A DNA stretch of 47,451 bases. It comes from a virus. Under the pieces are notes generated by a model, which was not told the DNA's origin, searched no databases, and saw only the letters and a list, made by a program, of their open reading frames with translations. The stretch lies in the IMG/VR virus record IMGVR_UViG_3300018048_002465, positions 1 to 47,451 of that record. One strand, written 5' to 3'. The translations under genes were made by a program, and so were the position numbers. This document shows positions 39,905-47,451 of the stretch, piece after piece (position 1 is the first letter of the stretch; each line of letters begins with the position of its first letter).

Positions 39905-41851
39905 ATGGCGACTCCATTAGTTAGAATACCACAACCTCAAGGAGGTACAATGTATGCTTTTGCCTCAGCTGCAAGAGATATTACACGTGCTTTTAATAAT
40001 GCAGATCTTAAATTTGAGTTTAGTAGATATGCTTTATTAGATTTGCCAGATTTTACAACATCTAGTTTAGGTTCTAATACTATTGATTATAGTAATTTAT
40101 TAGAATCTTCAGGAAGTAACTATGTTCCTTCTGGAAATGGTGCAAATGTTGATTTTGCGTTAACATTTCAAAATTATGCATTAAACGCTGAGGAAATTAT
40201 TCTACAAGATGATGATTTTGATCCTATTTTATTAAAATCAGATGCTGAAAAGCTGTTTTTTAAAATGATGAGTGAAGTTGGTGCTGTTAGATTTAAATCA
40301 GCAGACTCAACAGAATCAAACAATGGCAATTACACAGAAGATTCTAATTCAACTCAAACCGGTCAGGTATACGACAGAGTAGTTAAATATTTAGGATCTA
40401 TTGATGCTGAAAATGATATAGCATATAAAGGGAACGCTTATCATGAAGTTTATATTAATGTTCCGTCATCTGCAGGAACTACACCGACTGTATTATTTGA
40501 GCCATCGAATTATAATACAACGGCAAACCAATTATATGCTGACCCGGACTGGATTGAAGGTAGAGATAATCAAACACACCCAGATCCTAATCTAAATCTT
40601 TCGCCAATAGTTGATAGTTATGATCAGGCATTAGGGCCTTTTTACGATATAAACACGAATGGTACCAATTCAGTAGGTATCGATTGGAATCCTCAATCAT
40701 ATTATGGAATAACAAGTGATAGTAAAGTTAAGAATTTTAACGACTATAATAAAAAAGGAAGTGATTTTAAATTTAATGCAGTACTTGTTTATTATGACTT
40801 ATATAGTTCTTCGGTTCCTGCAAATAGATCTACCAATTTATACGGTATTTTAATACTTGATGATATTAAGAGCATTGGTGGCGGTGGAGCAAGAATTAAT
40901 GAACAAATTAAGTATAAGCCAAACGAAGTAACTGGTTTAAATGGAAATGCGTTTTCACTAAAATTAAATTTAAAGTTTAACACGTCACTTGATAACGTAG
41001 GGGTAGAAACTAATATTAATGATTTTACTACGTTCTCTATGGATCTATTCATGGACACTACGACATTATTAGAGAATGCCGCAGAGTTGCTTATTAGAGC
41101 AAATGATAGATATGGAGATTTAGAGACAAGGTTAAACCAAATAGAACAACTTGTTTTAGCAACAGAAACTGCAGAGGATTTAGATATTAGAGTTACTGAA
41201 CTGGAACAAGATTTTCAAAATACATCAGCTCAATTAAAAGATTCTGATGCTTTATTAAAGCTAATCACAAAGGCACACGATAAATTAAATTCTTTAATTG
41301 ATGGAACAATTCCAGTTGAGTTACAATATAATACAAATGTTATATTTGATGGAGCTGGGACTTCGGTTGATAAGTCTGTTCCAAATAAAATTAAAGTAAA
41401 CAACACTACTAAAGGATATGAAAATTTAGGATTATTTAAATGGGATATAGCTTCTAAATCTGTTTCTGGTTCTATAACTACAAATCAATTATTTGATATT
41501 CAGATAAATGGTAGTGGCTTAAGTCAGTATGGTATATGGTGTAAACTTAAACCTTTTACAAATAGAATTAGCTTTATTAATAAGTTTTCTACCGGTACTG
41601 CGAATGATGATTTAAATATATACATTGATGATTCAACCACTCAATGGAAAGAGGGCCAGGTTGTTAGAATTACATTTGAAACTATCAATATGGATGGTAA
41701 TAACATTAAGATTAGAACTAGAAAATCTGGAGACTTTGATAAGCTAATAGCCGATATTTCTCCAGCAGATTTAATCACGAATAAACCATATATTGAAGTA
41801 ATTTGTATTGATCCAGTAACGTATCAATTTGAAGTAGATATTATTAGGTAA
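39905..41851 (+). CDS. Conserved structural protein of the baseplate/fibre region (648 aa)
   Basis: The N-terminal region (PQPQGGTMYAFASAARDITR, then AFNNADLKFEFSRYALLDLP) is of a type I recall from structural proteins of marine T4-like phages. A helical coiled coil spans about 393-465 (DRYGDLETRLNQIEQLVLAT, RVTELEQDFQNTSAQLKDSD). A beta-rich C-terminal domain follows. It is likely to be trimeric and attached to the baseplate rim. The T4 counterpart is not evident (gp8 to gp10 region by position). Confidence 0.6.
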   Translation: MATPLVRIPQPQGGTMYAFASAARDITRAFNNADLKFEFSRYALLDLPDFTTSSLGSNTIDYSNLLESSGSNYVPSGNGANVDFALTFQNYALNAEEIILQDDDFDPILLKSDAEKLFFKMMSEVGAVRFKSADSTESNNGNYTEDSNSTQTGQVYDRVVKYLGSIDAENDIAYKGNAYHEVYINVPSSAGTTPTVLFEPSNYNTTANQLYADPDWIEGRDNQTHPDPNLNLSPIVDSYDQALGPFYDINTNGTNSVGIDWNPQSYYGITSDSKVKNFNDYNKKGSDFKFNAVLVYYDLYSSSVPANRSTNLYGILILDDIKSIGGGGARINEQIKYKPNEVTGLNGNAFSLKLNLKFNTSLDNVGVETNINDFTTFSMDLFMDTTTLLENAAELLIRANDRYGDLETRLNQIEQLVLATETAEDLDIRVTELEQDFQNTSAQLKDSDALLKLITKAHDKLNSLIDGTIPVELQYNTNVIFDGAGTSVDKSVPNKIKVNNTTKGYENLGLFKWDIASKSVSGSITTNQLFDIQINGSGLSQYGIWCKLKPFTNRISFINKFSTGTANDDLNIYIDDSTTQWKEGQVVRITFETINMDGNNIKIRTRKSGDFDKLIADISPADLITNKPYIEVICIDPVTYQFEVDIIR

Positions 41852-41853
41852 AC

Positions 41854-44800
41854 ATGAACACAAACAATTCAATCTCAACAGTTATCAAGCAATTGCTTGA
41901 AATTAATGTAAATTCTCTTAAGACATTTGAGAGAATTAATGAGGCAGTAACCACCGATAAGAAAAGTATACCTTTGGAACTTTTGACGGGAGATGGCACG
42001 AAAACTGTTTATGTTCCAGCATTTGGATATATGCAACGTGAGCTTGAAAGATTAGATACTAATCTAAAAGCGTTAACAGACTTAACAGATGGAACTTCAA
42101 AAATTAAATTAGCAGACGGAACATACCAAAGAATATATACTGGGAATTTAAAGAGCCCTGCAAATGATATAACTTCAGTTAATAAGCCTTCAGAGTTTGG
42201 GATAAAATCAAATTATTTTTTCGAAGATTTTTTAACACCTCTCCTTACTACAAAATTTGATGTAAGTTCTCAAGTCGGTTCAGATACTGAAAGAGTTTTA
42301 ATTAAGAGGCTTATCATTGAAACAACGTTTGATTATGCTAAAGAATATTTTGATACTGAATTAAAAGATAAAGAGGGATTAATTTATTCTGAAGTTATTT
42401 CAGGCTTAGCTGCAAATAATATACCATTCTATAATGATGAGGAAGTTAGAGACCTTCCATATAGAAACACTCAATATTATGGAACATTCGATGTAACTTC
42501 TATTGATAATATACAGAAAACGGTAGTTTCTGGAGGTAATTCTATTCAAAGGAATATTAAAGTATACACTCTAGATAAATTAACATATACTGATTCTGAG
42601 AAGGAATTAAAAGATACCGAAGTTTTAAAAGTTGGAGATGAGGTTGCGGTTAATAGTGGAAAAAACAGTACAAAATACAGAGTAAAGAATATTGATAGTT
42701 CAACTAGACAGGTTGAATTAGAATTAATTCAAGGATATGAACCTATAAAAATAGGAGCAGATTCTCTTAGAATTTATAAAGCTAATAATATTGCGGTTGA
42801 AATTGAAATCAATCTTGGATTTAATGAAAGCATGGTTGTTTTCTTTAAAGCAATTGATCCTGATTCAAACATTTTAGCAGAAAATTGGTCTCCTGGAGTA
42901 TCAATATATAGTAATGATTTAACCACAACTTTAGAAAGTGGTCAAGTAAAAAGTCTTGCTGATTATTATAAAGAAGAGGTTGCCGACTTCGGTCAATTTA
43001 TTAAAGCACTTAAAGAAGATGCAATTCCACCGGCTACTCTTGGAAAAACTCCAGATTCTCCAACATTAGAAGCAACTAACTTTCAAGTTGTTCAAATAAA
43101 CAAGCATTTAACTGAAAACGATGCTATTAATAAAGTTAAAAAATTAACTTCTGATAAGATTAATGTTGAAGAGGCTGTTAAAAAATTAGATGACACTATT
43201 GTTAAGAAGAGATCTAAGGTTTCTACTAGAAAATATTCTTCTCTAATCGAAAGAGACAGAGACAGAAATGAATTAAGATCTCTAATTGAAAGTAGAGCTG
43301 CTGAAACAAAACTTTATAGCTCTATAGTAAATCAGATTAAGTCAATTTCAAGTGATGCTAATGTCACTAAGATTGAACCTAAATTTAGAATTAGAGGATT
43401 TTGGTCAATTCCAGAACCTAAATTAGCAGCTGAAACAATACCTCAAAATATTGTTCAGTTTATTGTGCAGTACAGATATTTATCAACTAGTGGTAAGTCT
43501 TCTGAAATTGCTCAAATTCCATTTAAGTCAAATGAAACTGAAAAAACTGGAGTATTTTCTAATTGGAATGAAGTTAAGACTGGTGTTAGACAAAGACTAA
43601 AAGATGAGACTACTGGTAAATTTTATTGGGCTGAAGGATCGGTTGAAGATGGTCAAGAAATTAATTTTAACCAGCTAGATATTCCAATCCAAAAGGGTGA
43701 GGTTGTAGATATTAGAGTTAAGTCGGTCTCAGAGGCTGGTTTTCCATCTAATCCAATAACTAGCGACTGGAGCGATGTTGTTAGAATAGAGTTTCCGGAA
43801 GGAGAATTAGATACTACTAACATATCAACACTTGTTAGTGAAAATGAAACAGAATCTGCTGTTGTTAGGATTAATGATGAATTAGAATCAAAAGGAGTAT
43901 ATAGCCACATAGATGATTCATTTATTGCTAATGAAAAGTATTTTTCACATAATGCAACTTCAATTGCTTCTGGATTTTTATCACCGGAACAAACTCCAAT
44001 TTCTCTTTTTGATAAACTTACAGATTTACAAAATGAAGTTAAATCTCTTCAAGAGACTATTTCCGGAATTAAAGGTGAACTTTCTGTAAAACTAGTAAAT
44101 GAAGAGGGTACTGTTATTAATATAAAAAGAAATACTAATAATAAAGTATTTGCTGGATATTATGCTGATGAAACTGCAGACTTAACTGTTAAAAAAGGGC
44201 ATATTGTTACTAAGACATTTAAACTTTTATTAGAAAATACAAATGCATCTCAGTTAGAGCTAATTGCAAGGATTATAGGAGATAGAAGTCTACCATCTTT
44301 TAGATCTTCAGCGTCAGCATCTAATGCAATTTCATATGGGTTTGGTATAGATCCAGATCCTAATTTTGAAATACCTGAAAAAGTTGTAAATGACACATAT
44401 TATACTACCGAAGCGAAATACGATATGGTTCCAATACAGTATCAAAATATATCAGGTGACGCATTATCGCTCACTTTCGGTACTAATTCTGTAGAATATA
44501 ACTTTAGCGCGCCTTATCAATCTGCACAAAGAAGAGGTCAGTTTATATACTCTAGATTTATGGATATTTCTAATGAAAATAAATTATATTTAGATATTCC
44601 TGCTATTTCTCCAACAACGTCTTCAATTGCCGATTATGAATATTTAATGTCATATGACGTAACTTCTCTTCCTAGTGCTACAGGAAATGGATCAGGATCT
44701 GATTTTATATGGAATGGAACATTTGGAACATATGATTCTAACTCTTTGACATATGATGTTTCCGGAGCATTTTCAGAAAACCTAGTTAATGTTACAAACC

Positions 44801-45495
44801 TAACAAATGTAACATCATCAAATTATGATGGTGGTATATATTTACACAAGGATCACCCTGATTTAGTTAATATTTACAACTCTTATCAATCATCTGCAGT
44901 CGACCCTGCCGGGTTAACTGGCGCTGAAGTACAATCAATCTTACAAAATCAAATTAGTGCTGGGGTGGTAGGTACAATGCCAGTAACCGCTACTTTAGAA
45001 TCTGATGCAAATAACGGATTAATTCAGCTAGGATATAAACATACTAATGGACTAATAGGCACTGTTGGCGGAGTTAACTATGATAGAACATTAAAAATGT
45101 CATTTGACGCGAACGATCAATATTTATTAGGAGGTAAATCATGTGGTTCGTATTTATTTATTGCACCAATTAATCCAGAATCTTTATTAGTTGACGGTGA
45201 TAATAAGTTTGGTAAAAAATATATTGAAACTGGAGAAACAAATTCGGTCTCAATAGATATTGTTTTTCAATATAGAATGACTGATTATGCTGGTAATAAT
45301 GCAACTACAGATACTGGTAAAGTTGGTGGTATAATGAGCACTAATATATCAAATCTAACATATGCTAAAAAATTAGGTTTAGATATATTTGATTCAGATG
45401 GAGAACAATTTTCTTTTGATGTTGAAGTGTTCGCAAAATACAAAGCTAGTGGCACTAACAAAAACTCTATTAAGGCTGCCCAGCTCTCGATTTAA
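41854..45495 (+). CDS. Large structural protein, fibre/wedge-like (1213 aa)
   Basis: This is the largest complete gene here. The N-terminal region is helical (VIKQLLEINVNSLKTFERIN, AFGYMQRELERLDTNLKALT). The middle holds a coiled coil (about 440-500) and a fibronectin-III-like segment (about 515-650: IVQFIVQYRYLSTSGKSSEI, SNPITSDWSDVVRIEFPE). Another coiled coil lies near 712-740 (LFDKLTDLQNEVKSLQETIS), and the C-terminus is beta-rich and glycine-containing. This layout suits a trimeric proximal fibre or baseplate rim protein. It starts 2 bases after the previous stop; its stop codon lies inside the left arm of an 11-bp inverted repeat. Confidence 0.65.
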   Translation: MNTNNSISTVIKQLLEINVNSLKTFERINEAVTTDKKSIPLELLTGDGTKTVYVPAFGYMQRELERLDTNLKALTDLTDGTSKIKLADGTYQRIYTGNLKSPANDITSVNKPSEFGIKSNYFFEDFLTPLLTTKFDVSSQVGSDTERVLIKRLIIETTFDYAKEYFDTELKDKEGLIYSEVISGLAANNIPFYNDEEVRDLPYRNTQYYGTFDVTSIDNIQKTVVSGGNSIQRNIKVYTLDKLTYTDSEKELKDTEVLKVGDEVAVNSGKNSTKYRVKNIDSSTRQVELELIQGYEPIKIGADSLRIYKANNIAVEIEINLGFNESMVVFFKAIDPDSNILAENWSPGVSIYSNDLTTTLESGQVKSLADYYKEEVADFGQFIKALKEDAIPPATLGKTPDSPTLEATNFQVVQINKHLTENDAINKVKKLTSDKINVEEAVKKLDDTIVKKRSKVSTRKYSSLIERDRDRNELRSLIESRAAETKLYSSIVNQIKSISSDANVTKIEPKFRIRGFWSIPEPKLAAETIPQNIVQFIVQYRYLSTSGKSSEIAQIPFKSNETEKTGVFSNWNEVKTGVRQRLKDETTGKFYWAEGSVEDGQEINFNQLDIPIQKGEVVDIRVKSVSEAGFPSNPITSDWSDVVRIEFPEGELDTTNISTLVSENETESAVVRINDELESKGVYSHIDDSFIANEKYFSHNATSIASGFLSPEQTPISLFDKLTDLQNEVKSLQETISGIKGELSVKLVNEEGTVINIKRNTNNKVFAGYYADETADLTVKKGHIVTKTFKLLLENTNASQLELIARIIGDRSLPSFRSSASASNAISYGFGIDPDPNFEIPEKVVNDTYYTTEAKYDMVPIQYQNISGDALSLTFGTNSVEYNFSAPYQSAQRRGQFIYSRFMDISNENKLYLDIPAISPTTSSIADYEYLMSYDVTSLPSATGNGSGSDFIWNGTFGTYDSNSLTYDVSGAFSENLVNVTNLTNVTSSNYDGGIYLHKDHPDLVNIYNSYQSSAVDPAGLTGAEVQSILQNQISAGVVGTMPVTATLESDANNGLIQLGYKHTNGLIGTVGGVNYDRTLKMSFDANDQYLLGGKSCGSYLFIAPINPESLLVDGDNKFGKKYIETGETNSVSIDIVFQYRMTDYAGNNATTDTGKVGGIMSTNISNLTYAKKLGLDIFDSDGEQFSFDVEVFAKYKASGTNKNSIKAAQLSI

Positions 45496-45560
45496 TACTA
45501 GCTTTAATTGATATATAGAGTATAGGATTATATTCTATAAAAAGATAGACTAGTATTAAA
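45491..45560 (+). repeat. 11-bp inverted repeat spanning the intergenic region
   Basis: TTTAATACTAG (45491-45501) and CTAGTATTAAA (45550-45560) are perfect inverse complements. The left arm contains the stop codon of the large structural gene and the right arm runs into the start codon of the fibre gene. The late-type element lies between them. Confidence 0.7.
45510..45520 (+). promoter_or_regulatory. GATATATA late-promoter-like element before the fibre gene
   Basis: GATATATAGAG lies 50 bases upstream of ATG 45560, inside the loop of the inverted repeat at 45491-45560. Confidence 0.5.
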
Positions 45561-47451
45561 TGTTTCAAACTCAAGTATATTATAAGTCAGGGCTGACAGC
45601 AGACCCAAATATTTGCACGTCACAGCATGACACTTTATTTGCGGTCAATGGAATTCCTGCAGACCCTGGAACTTTACCAGATACCTATATCGTATGGTAT
45701 GATCAGATTGATATTAATGGAAATCCTCATGGACTTTCAGATAATGCATCTATTTCAGATCTAAGCCTATTTAAAGTACGTATTTATATTAATCAGTTAC
45801 AGGGGTTATTAGGAAATTCAGGTTATGAATGTTCACCTGGTGTATATTCATCTATATCATTTGATGGTAGTTTATCCAGTGGAAGCGCCTTTATTGCTGA
45901 TTATGATCCTAATAGTCAACTAAAATGGGAGAACACGACAACATGTACATATGGTTCCAGTGGAACTTCTGGGACTAGTGGAACTTCTGGAACTAGTGGT
46001 GGTGGCCCAGTTGTAGGACTTCCAGATTCTGTTAAAAAATTCCAAGTATATTTTACTGGGGATTTAAATGAAGGATCGTATTGTAGCGGAATTCAAACTG
46101 CTTGGTTGTATTATGATGGAACAGAAACGTATACATTAATCGAACAAATAATATATGCGCATACTCAAGGTTCTATTAATTTATTAATTTTCCCAAATCC
46201 AGTTGGAGAACCACCCGCTGCAAATGTACCTAATTTAACTGATCCTGCTGTATATTCTACATTTGGATTAGAACCTTTATACCCTGGATCTTACGGAGAC
46301 TCTATATCTGAATTTTACATTAATGGTAATGGAACTAGTAGTGTTTGGTTAATGGCAGGAGGTAGTCAAACAGACTACAGCCAAAATAATTTAGTTTTAG
46401 TTCCTTCAATAGATCCTGGAACTCAACCTGATGCTGCAGGATGGACACCACTATTATGTCCAGGTTCTTCAGGTATTCAAATTAATCTTTTATATGCAAC
46501 GACTTCTAGTACTTTTTGTTCTAGTCCTTTAAATAATCCATACTACTATTACACTGGCCCTGGAGGCCCTTCCTATAATACCATAGATGAGTTAGTTAAT
46601 AATAGTATAAGCATCTTTAGCACTCCAGAAGACGCCGTTCAAAATTTCTATGATAATAACCATACGACGAACGTTGCTACTTCAGGGATGTATTCGACTT
46701 CAGTCGATTATGGTTACTTTTGGGATCAATTTCAACAAAATTGGCTACCTACTACTATTTCATGTGCAACTGCAGGAGATCCAGTATTACAGCAAAAAAC
46801 AATACAAGTATCTCAATGTAATAGCGCTTCTGAGTTTGTTGGTTTTTGTCATTATCCTAAGATCGATGTTGAAGTATTCTATATGTCTAGTTCTCCATTG
46901 GACCTACTCACCATAGTAAAAAATAACATCTATTTATATACAGATCCTTCTGGTGCTGAAAATTCAAATTACAACAAGCTTATTGATTATGATGTAATAG
47001 GAGCTGCAGATGGCAGCATTTCTCCTAATCAATATTTTATTTGGACAGGATCTCATTACATAGGGAATGACATTAACGGAGGTTCAGTTCCTAGTTATTC
47101 AGGTTCTATTTGGGAAGGTAAAGAATGCCCAAGCGTGACAAGAGATCCTAAATATAGTACAGTAGACCTAAACACTGGAGGATATAAAGTATATTATGCT
47201 TTTTATAAGTGTGGACCCAATACAATTGGACAGAGTGCAAATTCATATCCATTGTATCTAATAGATGGTAAGCATGGAATTAATGAGACTAATTACATAT
47301 CTGATTTCATTGATTATATAAATGGTCAATCTAGGACTGTTTTTTCTAAAAACATATGTGGGTGTGTTGAATATGTTCATAGAATTATAGCTAACACTGA
47401 ATATGAAGCAAAGGTTCTTTTAGAAAATTATTACGACTTAGTAGAATTTTC
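45560..47451 (+). CDS. Tail fibre-like protein, cut by the window end
   Basis: The frame opens at ATG 45560 (MFQTQVYYKSGLTADPNICT) and runs without a stop for 630 codons to the window edge. Residues 1-130 form one beta-rich domain with several cysteines. A GSSGTSGTSGTSGTSGGG linker follows (about 132-149), and then a long Y/G/N/S-rich receptor-binding-like region with many scattered cysteines (for example FCSSPLNNPYYYY, KCGPNTIG, NICGCVEYV). GTS-type linkers are common in fibres of marine T4-like phages, where they join exchangeable modules. Most probably it is a host-recognition fibre or adhesin; the C-terminus is unseen. Confidence 0.65.
   Translation, partial: MFQTQVYYKSGLTADPNICTSQHDTLFAVNGIPADPGTLPDTYIVWYDQIDINGNPHGLSDNASISDLSLFKVRIYINQLQGLLGNSGYECSPGVYSSISFDGSLSSGSAFIADYDPNSQLKWENTTTCTYGSSGTSGTSGTSGTSGGGPVVGLPDSVKKFQVYFTGDLNEGSYCSGIQTAWLYYDGTETYTLIEQIIYAHTQGSINLLIFPNPVGEPPAANVPNLTDPAVYSTFGLEPLYPGSYGDSISEFYINGNGTSSVWLMAGGSQTDYSQNNLVLVPSIDPGTQPDAAGWTPLLCPGSSGIQINLLYATTSSTFCSSPLNNPYYYYTGPGGPSYNTIDELVNNSISIFSTPEDAVQNFYDNNHTTNVATSGMYSTSVDYGYFWDQFQQNWLPTTISCATAGDPVLQQKTIQVSQCNSASEFVGFCHYPKIDVEVFYMSSSPLDLLTIVKNNIYLYTDPSGAENSNYNKLIDYDVIGAADGSISPNQYFIWTGSHYIGNDINGGSVPSYSGSIWEGKECPSVTRDPKYSTVDLNTGGYKVYYAFYKCGPNTIGQSANSYPLYLIDGKHGINETNYISDFIDYINGQSRTVFSKNICGCVEYVHRIIANTEYEAKVLLENYYDLVEF
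45953..46006 (+). repeat. GTS-coding tandem repeat in the fibre gene
   Basis: Nine-base units (GGAACTTCT, GGGACTAGT, GGAACTTCT, GGAACTAGT) alternate, giving an 18-base period and a Gly-Thr-Ser chain bordered by GSS and GGG. Near-identical units make it a likely site of slippage or recombination. Confidence 0.8.

Noticed and set aside
46650-46916. 88-codon + strand frame within the last gene
   Set aside because: It lies in another frame of the long open fibre frame that runs from 45560 to the window end.
1-47451. tRNA genes, CRISPR arrays, insertion sequences or an integrase
   Set aside because: I looked for cloverleaf ends, regular spaced repeats and transposase or integrase motifs and saw none; a weak tRNA could still be missed without a search tool.

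Overview
This window is a stretch of a T4-like contractile-tailed phage genome (about one third G+C). All genes that I can support read on the + strand and are packed with 0-40 base gaps or short overlaps. There is no tRNA, rRNA, CRISPR array, integrase or insertion sequence. T4-type proteins are recognisable: DenV, dCMP deaminase, a gp13-like neck protein, gp25, gp6, a gp7-like protein, a gp5-like spike and capsid-targeting leader peptides. They are mixed with genes common in marine T4-like phages (PhoH, Hsp20, GTS-repeat fibre). Almost no start codon has a Shine-Dalgarno sequence; the leaders are A-rich instead. The phage also carries its own bS21 and an S1-like protein whose N-terminal region resembles Bacteroidota S1. 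My inference is a phage of a Bacteroidota (Flavobacteriia-like) host, probably aquatic.

Layout. 1-13900: nucleotide metabolism, repair, stress and translation genes. These are a PolB-type 3'-5' exonuclease, Hsp20, DnaJ, bS21, PhoH ATPase, a GNAT acetyltransferase, RNase HII, a 5'(3')-deoxyribonucleotidase, a PNKP-like phosphatase, DenV, a MarC-family membrane protein, a Ro60/DUF2828-like vWA protein and the UV endonuclease UvsE, with many small proteins and membrane peptides between them. 13950-18300: an island of eight proteins, seven of them consecutive, that share a T4-style capsid-targeting N-terminus ending in (I/L/V)-x-E protease sites. They include a predicted zincin, an ADP-ribosyltransferase-like protein and a P-loop kinase, so they are candidate head-packaged, injected effectors. 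Two further members lie at 2047 and 11277. 18367-23131: dCMP deaminase, an XPD/DinG-type Fe-S helicase and small unknown genes. 23174-47451: the tail and baseplate module. It runs through hub and spike genes, an S1-domain protein, an amidoligase-like protein, the neck protein, wedge genes gp25/gp6/gp7 and large fibre or wedge proteins, and ends in a fibre gene cut by the window edge.

Expression. Two promoter-like classes are visible. A bipartite element (ATTTTTTTATGTC, 11 bases, TTATATTAG) occurs four times with identical spacing before non-structural operons. A GATATATA element, similar to the T4 late promoter, precedes the capsid-targeted, baseplate, S1 and fibre genes. Seven hairpins act as probable intrinsic terminators. 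A structured non-coding stretch follows the Ro-like gene and may be a Y-RNA-like transcript.

Most worth following: the bS21 plus S1 pair as a possible takeover of leader-independent translation, and the capsid-targeted effector island.
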